DNA of 64,000 bases from NCBI GenBank assembly GCA_020161845.1, contig JAIUNK010000002.1, forward strand, positions 1 to 64,000, read 5' to 3'. Made by a program: the position numbers and the translations under genes. The notes beneath the pieces are model-generated. The model had not been told where the DNA came from. It worked only from the letters and a program-made list of their open reading frames with translations, and ran no database searches. This document shows positions 16,416 to 26,368 of this stretch, piece after piece. Position 1 is the first letter of the stretch; each line of letters opens with the position of its first letter. Origin of the DNA: Actinomycetota bacterium (GTDB lineage Bacteria; Actinomycetota; Actinomycetes; Actinomycetales; Dermatophilaceae).

Positions 16416-17896
16416 CCGAGGATCGCGAGCGCCTGCACACCGCTGTCCTGGTGGCACCGTCGCAGGAGCGGCGGAAGCTCCGCAAGCAGCGCCGCAAAGC
16501 CGAGGCCCGGCTCCACGCCGAGCAGCGAAGGACCGCGCTCGCCGCTGCGAAGGCAAAGGCTGAGGAGGAGCGTGCCGAGCGGCGCGCGACGGTCTACCTG
16601 CCGAAGGCGGGCGAGCCGGGTGCTGCGCGATTGCGCATGCCGGGCGGTTTCCATCTGACGCGGCACCAGGACACGTCAGCGACGCTGGCGGGTGCGTACC
16701 CGTTCGTCGCCGAGGGTGGGCTCGGTGCTGATGGCGTGTTCGTCGGCCAGGACCTCTACTCGGGCGGGAGTTTCGTCTACGACCCGTGGGTGCTCTACGC
16801 CCGCGGGATCATCACCGCACCCAACGTGGTGCTGGCCGGGATCGTCGGCTCCGGCAAGTCATCGCTGGCCAAGTCCCTCTACACGCGGTCGCTGCCGTTC
16901 GGGCGGCGGGTGTACGTGCCCGGTGACCCGAAGGGCGAACACACCGCCGTCGCGAACGCCGTCGGCGGACGCGCCATCGTCCTCGGGCACGGCCTCAACA
17001 CTCGCCTGAACCCGCTCGACGAAGGCCACCGCCCGAGTGGCCTGTCGGATGAGCAGTGGGCCTCGACCGTCGCGGCGCGCCGTCGTGACCTGATCGGCGC
17101 GCTCGCGGAGACTGTGCTCGCGCGCGGGTTGTCGCCGTTGGAGCACACTGCGATCGACATCGCGCTGACCCAGACGGTGCGGGAGAACGACGTGCCGACC
17201 CTGCCGATGGTCGTTGACCGCATCCTCGCCCCGAGTACGGATGCGGACGGCAGGCTGGCCGAGGATGGCCGGCTCGTCGGCCACGCGCTGCGCCGTCTCG
17301 TGGCAGGTGACCTGGCAGGTCTGTTCGACGGGCCTTCGACGGTTGCGTTCGATCCGTCGTTGCCGATGATCTCTCTCGACCTCTCGCGGGTCACCGAGAA
17401 CTCGATGCTGATCTCGGTGTTGATGACGTGCTCGTCGGCGTGGATGGAGTCCGCGCTGCTCGACCCGAACGGTGGGCAGCGGTGGGTGATCTACGACGAG
17501 GCGTGGCGGCTCATGTCCCATCCCGCGCTGTTGCGGCGGATGGATGCGCACTGGCGACTCGCCAGGCACTACGGGATCGCGAACATGCTGATCTTCCACA
17601 AGCTTACCGACCTCGACAACGTGGGCGACCAGGGCTCCGCCATGCGCTCCCTGGCCAGCTCACTGCTCGCGAATGCAGAGACGCGGATCGTGTACCGGCA
17701 GGAGTCTGACCAGCTCGGGCCGACCGCGACCGCGCTCGGCCTGACCGGCACCGAGCAGCAGCTCTTGCCGAACCTCGGCGTCGGCCAAGGCCTGTGGCGG
17801 ATCAAGGCCAGGAGCTTCGTCTGCCAGCACCAGCTCCACCCCGACGAACTCGCCCTGTTCGACACCAGCAGCCGCGCAGCGGGAGGTCACCGATGA
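16412..17896 (+). CDS. VirB4-like transfer ATPase
   Basis: A 494-residue protein starting at GTG 16412. After a basic helical N-terminus comes the ATPase domain: Walker A GIVGSGKSSLAKS (residues ~148-160), Walker B WVIYDEAWRLM (~358-368) and a following HYGIANMLIFHKLTD. It powers assembly or substrate movement in the type IV secretion channel. It lacks the usual VirB4 N-terminal half, which is supplied by the SCO6880 protein upstream. The stop overlaps the next start. Confidence 0.9.
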   Translation: MTEDRERLHTAVLVAPSQERRKLRKQRRKAEARLHAEQRRTALAAAKAKAEEERAERRATVYLPKAGEPGAARLRMPGGFHLTRHQDTSATLAGAYPFVAEGGLGADGVFVGQDLYSGGSFVYDPWVLYARGIITAPNVVLAGIVGSGKSSLAKSLYTRSLPFGRRVYVPGDPKGEHTAVANAVGGRAIVLGHGLNTRLNPLDEGHRPSGLSDEQWASTVAARRRDLIGALAETVLARGLSPLEHTAIDIALTQTVRENDVPTLPMVVDRILAPSTDADGRLAEDGRLVGHALRRLVAGDLAGLFDGPSTVAFDPSLPMISLDLSRVTENSMLISVLMTCSSAWMESALLDPNGGQRWVIYDEAWRLMSHPALLRRMDAHWRLARHYGIANMLIFHKLTDLDNVGDQGSAMRSLASSLLANAETRIVYRQESDQLGPTATALGLTGTEQQLLPNLGVGQGLWRIKARSFVCQHQLHPDELALFDTSSRAAGGHR

Positions 17897-18444
17897 ACCT
17901 CACCAGCCCGCGCCGATCCACCCAGAACGACGACGAGAACATGGCTCCCGTCGAGCTGCCGCACGTCCTCGTCACCGTTGCCGATGACGGCACCCTCACC
18001 GCGACGGTCGATGGAACACCATTCGATGAGTCGGAGGCGAGCGCGTGGACGCGGGCGACGTTCGGGCGACTCATGGATGCCATCACTAAGGACCGCACGA
18101 TCGCGGTCCGAGTTGAGGTCCGCGAGAGCGACGGGAGCGTCTTCACGGACATCCTCCGCACCCGCAAACCCAGACGCGCCGTGGCCCCGTCCGACACCCC
18201 TGCGCTGGAAACTCGTCGGAGTCGCCACGCCCGCCGGGTGCCGCGCTTGTCTGAGGTCACCGCCGAGGGGTTCGTTCCCGGCGAGGATGTCGCCGTCGCG
18301 ACGATCGTCTCCCATACCGACGCCACCGGAACCGGGGAGGCACGTGCGCTCGTCGACCTCGACGACCTGCCCGAGGGAAGCTCGCGCGAGGTGATCCTCC
18401 TTGGACGCATCTCGGGCACGTTCGCGGTGCGGCGGCTAATATGA
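17893..18444 (+). CDS. Small unknown protein between VirB4 and VirD4
   Basis: A 183-residue soluble protein. Residues 20-90 look like a small beta-alpha domain (LPHVLVTVADDGTLTATVDG); residues 120-183 read as a beta-rich domain ending HTDATGTGEARALVDLDDL. Both ends overlap neighbours by four bases (ATGA), so it is made together with VirB4 and the coupling protein. The position suggests a small adaptor, but no family is recognised. Confidence 0.65.
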   Translation: MNLTSPRRSTQNDDENMAPVELPHVLVTVADDGTLTATVDGTPFDESEASAWTRATFGRLMDAITKDRTIAVRVEVRESDGSVFTDILRTRKPRRAVAPSDTPALETRRSRHARRVPRLSEVTAEGFVPGEDVAVATIVSHTDATGTGEARALVDLDDLPEGSSREVILLGRISGTFAVRRLI

Positions 18445-20216
18445 ACCAACGGCAGGCCGGGGGCATGGGCGACGAACTCACCAATGCCGCCCTCGTTGGC
18501 CTGATCGGCATGTTCGGGATCGCTCTCGTCCTCCGCGCCGCTGGCAGCGTCGCCGCGTTCCTCACCGGCACACCACAACCCGACGCTGGCGCAGCGGCGG
18601 GGCTCGCCGTGCTGTTCAACCCCGGCGACCCTGCGACTGCGCTCGGTGCCGACGGGCTCAACCCAGTCGTCTACTGGCTCGTCAGCGCGGCACTGCTCGG
18701 CGGACTCGCCGGCGGGATCGTCTGGGTGTGGATCGTGCTGCGCCGACACACGCGGAAGACAGAGACCGACCCGCACCGGCTCGCCGGGATCGCGACCAGC
18801 CATGAAGTCAAGACCGCCGCATCCGCGAAGGCGCTCTTGCATCGCGCGGCCACGCTGCGGCCCTCCTTGGAGTCGCCAGTACCGCAGGATGTCGGCTACC
18901 TGCTCGGAGCCAGTCGTGGGACGAAGGTCTGGGCATCGGTCGAAGACTCGATCCTGCTGATCGGCCCACCCCGCTCCGGCAAGGGCCTGCACGTCGTCAT
19001 CAACGCGATCCTCGACGCACCCGGCGCGGTCGTCACGACCAGCACGAGGCCCGACAACCTCACCGCGACCCTCCGCGCCCGACGCCGCAAGGGCGGGCCG
19101 GTCGCCGTGTTCGACCCTCAACGTCTCGCCGAAGGTATCCCCGCCGGGCTTCGCTGGTCACCCATTCGCGGTTGCGACGATCCGCTGACGGCGATGATCC
19201 GTGCCAACGGCCTCGCCGCAGCGACCGGGCTGTCTGCTGGAGGGGTTGAGTCCGGTGGGTTCTGGGAGGGCAAGACCCGCACCGCACTCCAGAGCCTGCT
19301 GCACGCCGCCGCGCTCGACGGCCGCCCACCGGCCGAGCTGTTCAGGTGGACCCTTGACCCCAGCGCCGCGTCCGAGGCCGTCGCCATCCTCAACTCGCAC
19401 CCGAACGCGGCGATGGGCTGGGACGACTCCCTTGGCGCGATGATCGACGCCGACCCCAAGACCCGCGACAGCATCTGGCAAGGCGTCTCCCTCGCCCTCG
19501 CCGCCCTCGCCGACCCGCGCGTGCTCGATGCCGTCACGCCGGGTCCGCATGAACACTTCAACCCCGAGACCTTCCTCACCGAGCAAGGCACCCTCTACCT
19601 ACTCGCCACCGGGGCCGGAGCAGGCGCATCCGCATCGCTGGTCGCGGCGTTCGTCGAAGACCTCATCGAAACCGCCCGCCGGCTCGCCGCACGCTCACCC
19701 GGAGCACGGCTCGACCCGCCCCTGCTGCTCGCGCTCGACGAGATCGGAAACCTCGCACCTCTGCCGTCACTGCCGACGCTCATGGCCGAAGGCGGCGGCA
19801 CCGGGATCACGACCATGCCGGTCTTGCAGTCCCTCGCACAGGCTCGCGACCGGTGGAGCGAGCACCAAGCCGGCGCGATCTGGGATGCCAGCATCGTCAA
19901 GATCATCCTCGGCGGCGCGTCGAACAGCCGCGACCTTCAAGACCTCTCGACTCTCATCGGCGAGCGTGACGAGTACACCGACAGCGTGACCCTCGGTGAC
20001 CACGGCGCCCGCTCGAACCAGCGCTCGATCCGCCGCGTGCCGATCCTGCCGCCAGACCGCATCCGCACCCTGCCGTTCGGCACCGGCATCACGATGCTGC
20101 GCTCCGCGCCGCCCATCGTCACCGACCTGCGCGCCTGGCCGACACGGTCTGACGCCGCGCAACTCCGCAGCGATCGCGACGAACTCGAAGCGCTGTTGCG
20201 CCGCCCGGCCCTCTGA
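18441..20216 (+). CDS. VirD4/TraG-type coupling protein
   Basis: A 591-residue protein with two N-terminal membrane segments (about residues 12-32 and 72-98), a Walker A PPRSGKGLHV (~174-183), a Walker B LLALDEIGNLAPLPSLP (~428) and the following TTMPVLQSLAQARDRW. It brings the relaxosome to the secretion channel and pumps DNA. Its presence, with VirB4 and TrbL-like proteins, shows single-strand conjugative transfer and not the FtsK/TraB-type double-strand transfer of Streptomyces plasmids. Confidence 0.9.
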   Translation: MNQRQAGGMGDELTNAALVGLIGMFGIALVLRAAGSVAAFLTGTPQPDAGAAAGLAVLFNPGDPATALGADGLNPVVYWLVSAALLGGLAGGIVWVWIVLRRHTRKTETDPHRLAGIATSHEVKTAASAKALLHRAATLRPSLESPVPQDVGYLLGASRGTKVWASVEDSILLIGPPRSGKGLHVVINAILDAPGAVVTTSTRPDNLTATLRARRRKGGPVAVFDPQRLAEGIPAGLRWSPIRGCDDPLTAMIRANGLAAATGLSAGGVESGGFWEGKTRTALQSLLHAAALDGRPPAELFRWTLDPSAASEAVAILNSHPNAAMGWDDSLGAMIDADPKTRDSIWQGVSLALAALADPRVLDAVTPGPHEHFNPETFLTEQGTLYLLATGAGAGASASLVAAFVEDLIETARRLAARSPGARLDPPLLLALDEIGNLAPLPSLPTLMAEGGGTGITTMPVLQSLAQARDRWSEHQAGAIWDASIVKIILGGASNSRDLQDLSTLIGERDEYTDSVTLGDHGARSNQRSIRRVPILPPDRIRTLPFGTGITMLRSAPPIVTDLRAWPTRSDAAQLRSDRDELEALLRRPAL

Positions 20217-20230
20217 ACTGAACGCAGACC

Positions 20231-20254
20231 TGGGAGCGGAAGCGCACCTGCCTG
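20231..20254 (+). promoter_or_regulatory. Leader motif copy B
   Basis: TGGGAGCG, three variable bases and GCGCACCTGCCTG, matching copy A at 6729-6752. It is followed by a hairpin with arms GCGACCA and TGGTCGC (20260-20281) and then the ribosome-binding site of the SSB gene. Confidence 0.5.
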
Positions 20255-20303
20255 ACAGAGCGACCACACGCAGTTGGTCGCCCGAGTTCAGGAGGAGGCC
20301 ATC

Positions 20304-20747
20304 ATGGCCATTCATACCCAGGAATCGCTGTCAGGTTTCATCGCCTCGGAGCCGTTGCTCACCGAGACGGCAAAGGGAGACGCCAGGTTCTTCGCCCGTA
20401 TCGGCAAGGAGCACTTCCGCCGCGAGGACGACGGCTCGTTCACGCAGACCGAGACGACCTACCACCACCTGGTGATGTTCGGACGTTCCGCCGAGCACGC
20501 GCACGCGAACTTCACCCAGGGCGACAACTTCGTCGCCGAGGGCTACACGCGACCGGTCAACTACGAGCGCAACGGTCAGGCGATCGAGGGCGAGGAGTTC
20601 GTCGCCAAGAAGATCGGCCACGACGCCGCGCGAACCCGCTACGAGGTGGACCGCACGCCGCGCAGCGGAGTCGGCCGGGAAGCAGCGGCGTACGACCCGA
20701 CGCAGCGGGCAGCGACCGCGGCGCACGCCTCCCCGGTCAGCATGTGA
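20304..20747 (+). CDS. ssb: Single-stranded DNA-binding protein
   Basis: A 147-residue OB-fold protein from the ATG at 20304, with AGGAGG upstream. It has TTYHHLVMFGRSAEHAHANF and GDNFVAEGYTRPVNY, which correspond to the conserved strands of SSB. The C-terminus ends PVSM and lacks the acidic DDDIPF-type tip that recruits partners in housekeeping SSB. It probably coats the transferred strand or protects element DNA, alongside the ArdC-like protein and primase. Confidence 0.85.
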   Translation: MAIHTQESLSGFIASEPLLTETAKGDARFFARIGKEHFRREDDGSFTQTETTYHHLVMFGRSAEHAHANFTQGDNFVAEGYTRPVNYERNGQAIEGEEFVAKKIGHDAARTRYEVDRTPRSGVGREAAAYDPTQRAATAAHASPVSM

Positions 20748-20766
20748 GTTCGGGAGCCACAGCACC

Positions 20767-21324
20767 ATGAACGATCAGCATGAGATGGATGAGCCGGACG
20801 TCTTCGACGGACCGCCCCGCGTCACCGACGCGGACATACCCGAACCGCCTCACCCCGTGAACTGGAACCTGCTGACGGCGCACGAGCTAGAGCAGGAATG
20901 GCTCGCACTGAACCGCTGGGTTGACTGGCTGCGACGCACCTACGGCCTCACCGTCGCGGTGGTGCCGCCGTTCTGGCATCACCACCCGGAGATGGTCTGG
21001 GAGTTGTCGGCGCTGCACCTGCACTGGCTCGCGGCCTACGAACCCGAGCAGAACGCGTCCGCGCCGCTCGGCTGGCATCGCGACTTTGCCGATGCGCGAG
21101 AGCGTCTTCGCTACTGGGTCACCGCCTGCGGTACCCGTGGCGACCGCGACCGTCCGACCCGGCAAGCTGCGTGGCCTGGCGAGGACCCAGCGCCCACCAT
21201 TCAGGACTTCACCTTCACCGACCGCGACACCAAGTTCGTCGAGTTCGTCATCGCCCAAGTCCGCAAGCGCCAAGAAGCTGAAGACGAGTTCCACGCCAGC
21301 CTGGGCGACGACGAGGGTCCGTAG
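20767..21324 (+). CDS. DUF4913 protein
   Basis: A 185-residue soluble protein. The core LEQEWLALNRWVDWLRRTYG and PPFWHHHPEMVWELSALHLHW is the DUF4913 signature, seen mostly on actinobacterial plasmids and ICEs. Tryptophan- and histidine-rich helices are striking, but no catalytic role is known. It follows the SSB gene by 19 bp and probably shares its transcript. Confidence 0.75.
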   Translation: MNDQHEMDEPDVFDGPPRVTDADIPEPPHPVNWNLLTAHELEQEWLALNRWVDWLRRTYGLTVAVVPPFWHHHPEMVWELSALHLHWLAAYEPEQNASAPLGWHRDFADARERLRYWVTACGTRGDRDRPTRQAAWPGEDPAPTIQDFTFTDRDTKFVEFVIAQVRKRQEAEDEFHASLGDDEGP

Positions 21325-21328
21325 ATCG

Positions 21329-21556
21329 ATGAGCCGCTACGCCAAGAAGACCGATCGTCGCCCGTACGAGGAGCGGTCGTTCTCCGTCCGGGCCGTCCAC
21401 CGCGAGCGCGTCGACCTGCACAAACTCGCCGAGGTTCTCATTCGGCTGACGTTGCAGGAGACCGGCGAGAGCCGCGCGGCCCGCCAGGCGGTGCGGGTGC
21501 CCGACACCTACCGGGCGGCACCGGATGGCCTGGCCGCTTCCGAAGCCGCCCGGTAG
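21329..21556 (+). CDS. Small basic protein of unknown function
   Basis: A 75-residue protein from the ATG at 21329, four bases after the DUF4913 stop. It has RRPYEERSFSVRAVHRERVD and DLHKLAEVLIRLTLQETG; the second is a likely amphipathic helix. Last gene of the rightward run before the recombinase. No family recognised. Confidence 0.6.
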   Translation: MSRYAKKTDRRPYEERSFSVRAVHRERVDLHKLAEVLIRLTLQETGESRAARQAVRVPDTYRAAPDGLAASEAAR

Positions 21557-21557
21557 A

Positions 21558-21599
21558 ATGAACCGTACAAGCCTCGCGATGCGGGGTGTTGTGGCCTAA
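21558..21599 (+). CDS. Possible 13-codon leader peptide
   Basis: A very short frame, MNRTSLAMRGVVA, begins one base after the previous stop and ends in TAA 138 bases before the recombinase start. The intervening leader (21600-21737) has no other gene. It might only be chance; no regulatory codon run is evident. Confidence 0.2.
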   Translation: MNRTSLAMRGVVA

Positions 21600-21737
21600 A
21601 CCTCGCCGCTCGGCGGGCAACACGCACCGCGACCATCGGGTCTCGCCCTACAGCCTTCACTGGCTGCTCTCACGATCAACACCCCTTCTACCAACAGTGG
21701 GAGCGCGAGGGTCGATCCGCGTGAGAGTGAGCCCCCG

Positions 21738-23432
21738 ATGACCACCATTGCCGACGATCCGGCAGCCAGCCTCATCGACCCGCCCAAGACTGCGGCCGCC
21801 GCCGTCTCGTACCTGCGGGTCTCGACCCGCGAGCAGGCAGAGAAGGGCGGCACCGACGAAGGCTTCTCGATCCCGGCCCAACGCGAGGCGACCCGGCGCA
21901 AGGCCGAACAGCTCGGCGCCGGCATCGTCGAGGAGTTCGTCGACGCGGGAGCATCCGCCAAGTCGTCCGACCGGCCCGAGCTGATGCGGATGATCCAGTA
22001 CGTCAAGGCCAACAAGGTCGCGTACTGCATCGTTCACAAGGTCGACCGGCTCGCCCGCAACCGCGCCGACGACGTGAGCATCCACCTCGCGCTCCAACAG
22101 TGCGGGGTGATGCTCGTGTCCGCGTCGGAGAACATCGACGAGACCCCTTCGGGGATGCTCCTCCACGGCATCATGTCGACGATCGCCGAGTTCTACTCCC
22201 GAAACCTCGCCACCGAGGTCGCCAAGGGCATGAACCAGAAGGCCATCGGCGGCGGCACGAACGGACGAGCGCCCATCGGGTACTTGAACGTCCGCAAGCG
22301 CGACGAACTCGGCCGCGAAGTCCGCACCATCGAGCTCGATCCTGAACGGGCACCGATGATCGAGTGGGCGTTCAAGGCCTACGCCTCGGGCAACTGGAGC
22401 GTCAGCCAGCTCCACGACGAACTCACCTCGCGCGGGCTACGGAGCCTCCCGACTCCGAAGCGTCCAGCCAAGCCGCTGGCCGTGTCCACCGTCCACCGCC
22501 TCCTGACCAACCCGTACTACAAGGGCGATGTCATCTACCGAGGTACCCGCTACAAGGGCAACCACCCGGCGCTCGTGCCCGCCGAGGTCTGGTACCAGGT
22601 CCAGTCCGTGCTCACCGCGCACCAGTGCGCCGTAGAGGCAACCCAAGTCCACGGCCACTACCTCAAAGGCACCATCCACTGCGGCCAGTGCGGCTCCAGG
22701 CTCATCGTCTCCAACGCGAAGAACCGCCACGGCAACGTCTACTGCTACTTCGTCTGCTCCGGGCGGCACTCCAAGCGCACCGACTGCACGCGCCAGGCGA
22801 TGCTCATCGAGGACGTCGAGAAGCTCGTCGAGGACTACTACACGCGCGTCCAGATCACGCCCGCCCAGCAGGACGCCCTCGCGGGGATGCTCCACCACGA
22901 GTTCGACCGGCTCATGGCTGCCGAAACCGAGGAACTGGAACGTCTCACCACCAACCGCGACCGGCTCGAAAGCGAGCAGGACCGGCTCATGCAGGCGCAC
23001 TACGCAGACGCGATCCCTCTCTCAGTGCTCAAGCGCGAGCAGGACCGCATCGTCGCCGAACTCGACCAAGTGACCCGCCGTATCGACGCCCACTTCGGTG
23101 ACTACGCCGATGCCCGCGCCCACCTCGACGACGCTCTCGGCCTGCTCGCCAACTGCGCCGACATCTACATCCGCTGCGACGACAGCAACCGGCGGCTGTG
23201 CAACCAGGCGTTCTTCACGAAGGTCTACATCGACGAGGACAACGAGTTGCGCGTCGAGCACAACCGACCCTTCGAGATGCTCCTCGATCCGCAGGTCAAC
23301 GCCAACGCCCTGACCTGGGCCGCAGACGCACACAAGGCCCGAACCTCGACCAACGTTTCCGTTGGCAAGGGTTCGAGCCTTGTGCGTGCGGTGGACGTAA
23401 AGGGACTCGAACCCCTGACCTTTCGCGTGTGA
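21738..23432 (+). CDS. Large serine recombinase (element integrase)
   Basis: A 564-residue protein. The N-terminal catalytic domain has VSYLRVSTREQ (nucleophilic Ser ~32), VHKVDRLARN and MSTIAEFYSRNLATEV. Residues ~175-265 form the recombinase domain (HRLLTNPYYKGDVIYRG) and ~310-350 a zinc ribbon (CGQCGSRL with later C residues), followed by a coiled coil (ETEELERLTTNRDRLESEQD). It catalyses integration and excision. The frame runs on through a long inverted repeat and ends inside the tRNA-Val(CAC) gene, so the last ~13 residues are coded by tRNA sequence read antisense. Confidence 0.9.
   Translation: MTTIADDPAASLIDPPKTAAAAVSYLRVSTREQAEKGGTDEGFSIPAQREATRRKAEQLGAGIVEEFVDAGASAKSSDRPELMRMIQYVKANKVAYCIVHKVDRLARNRADDVSIHLALQQCGVMLVSASENIDETPSGMLLHGIMSTIAEFYSRNLATEVAKGMNQKAIGGGTNGRAPIGYLNVRKRDELGREVRTIELDPERAPMIEWAFKAYASGNWSVSQLHDELTSRGLRSLPTPKRPAKPLAVSTVHRLLTNPYYKGDVIYRGTRYKGNHPALVPAEVWYQVQSVLTAHQCAVEATQVHGHYLKGTIHCGQCGSRLIVSNAKNRHGNVYCYFVCSGRHSKRTDCTRQAMLIEDVEKLVEDYYTRVQITPAQQDALAGMLHHEFDRLMAAETEELERLTTNRDRLESEQDRLMQAHYADAIPLSVLKREQDRIVAELDQVTRRIDAHFGDYADARAHLDDALGLLANCADIYIRCDDSNRRLCNQAFFTKVYIDEDNELRVEHNRPFEMLLDPQVNANALTWAADAHKARTSTNVSVGKGSSLVRAVDVKGLEPLTFRV
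23331..23384. repeat. Long imperfect inverted repeat next to tRNA-Val
   Basis: Arms CACAAGGC-GAAC-CCAACG (23331-23355) and CGTTGG-GTTC-GCCTTGTG (23360-23384) around TTTC. It lies eight bases from the 3' end of tRNA-Val(CAC), inside the recombinase frame. It could be the recombinase recognition site, a terminator for the tRNA or the recombinase gene, or both. Confidence 0.6.
23392..23432. other. Probable ICE right junction (attR region)
   Basis: The recombinase frame enters the 3' half of tRNA-Val and stops there. Element-type genes end here and chromosomal tRNA genes begin, so the junction lies in or beside this segment. The matching left junction is outside the window, so the duplicated core cannot be defined. 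Confidence 0.5.
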
Positions 23433-23465
23433 AGCGAACGCTCTAACCAACTGAGCTATACGTCC
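23392..23465 (-). tRNA. tRNA-Val (CAC)
   Basis: A 74-nt cloverleaf: acceptor GGACGTA/TACGTCC, anticodon stem TTCGC/GCGAA around loop TTCACAC (anticodon CAC, 23431-23429), T-loop TTCGAGT and discriminator A. CCA is not encoded. Its 3' half is overlapped by the end of the recombinase gene, so it is the likely integration target and is kept intact. Confidence 0.9.
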
Positions 23466-23555
23466 TGGTTGCTGGTCCACCCTAGCGGCCGCGCCCGCAA
23501 CGCTCCAAACCTCAGCGCAGGGGCCGGATGCCGGCAGGGTGCCCGCAGCACGAGA

Positions 23556-23593
23556 ACGGCCCCTGGCCAGCGGTGTCGCTGGCCAGGGGCCGT
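23556..23593. terminator. Strong hairpin between two tRNA-Val genes
   Basis: A perfect 16-bp stem (ACGGCCCCTGGCCAGC and its complement) around a six-base loop. It follows tRNA-Val(GAC) on the minus strand and probably ends that transcript; there is no T-run. tRNA-Val(CAC) would then need its own promoter in 23466-23555. Confidence 0.6.
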
Positions 23594-23603
23594 GCTGCAA
23601 GGG

Positions 23604-23677
23604 TGGGCGATACAGGACTTGAACCTGTGACCTCTTCCGTGTCAAGGAAGCGCGCTAGCCACCTGCGCCAATCGCCC
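23604..23677 (-). tRNA. tRNA-Val (GAC)
   Basis: A 74-nt cloverleaf with acceptor GGGCGAT/ATCGCCC, anticodon stem CTTCC/GGAAG around TTGACAC (anticodon GAC) and T-loop TTCAAGT. Discriminator A; full CCA not encoded. Third in the leftward Gly-Cys-Val-Val group. Confidence 0.92.
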
Positions 23678-23687
23678 GGGTGAGTGG

Positions 23688-23758
23688 AGGTGGAGACGGG
23701 ATTTGAACCCGTGTACACGGCTTTGCAGGCCGTTGCCTCGCCTCTCGGCCACTCCACC
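23688..23758 (-). tRNA. tRNA-Cys (GCA)
   Basis: A 71-nt cloverleaf with acceptor GGTGGAG/CTCCACC, anticodon stem ACGGC/GCCGT around CTGCAAA (anticodon GCA) and discriminator U, as expected for tRNA-Cys. The 3' CCA is encoded. Confidence 0.92.
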
Positions 23759-23793
23759 GTGAAACTCGGTGCCCCAAGGGCCCGCGGCCTCCG

Positions 23794-23866
23794 AGCGGAC
23801 AACGAGACTCGAACTCGCGACCCCAACCTTGGCAAGGTTGTGCTCTACCAACTGAGCTATGTCCGC
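23794..23866 (-). tRNA. tRNA-Gly (GCC)
   Basis: A 73-nt cloverleaf with acceptor GCGGACA/TGTCCGC, anticodon stem CAACC/GGTTG around TTGCCAA (anticodon GCC) and discriminator U. First gene of the leftward tRNA group; promoter presumably in 23867-24053, shared back to back with glgX. Confidence 0.92.
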
Positions 23867-24053
23867 ATTTCCCGTCGGGCGTGGCGCCCTCGGGTGCTCC
23901 CCGACATTAACCGATCCGCTGCCTCGGCGCCAACTCGCTCACCCGGCCCCGGGCGGCGTGCGGCGGGCATGTCGGCCGAGGCGCGCGAGCCTGTCAAAAT
24001 GGACCCGCCGGCCCGGCGAAGTCCGCCCGGCCGGCATCGACGGAGTGGAGCAC

Positions 24054-26363
<2,310 letters not shown>

Positions 26364-26368
26364 GGCCT

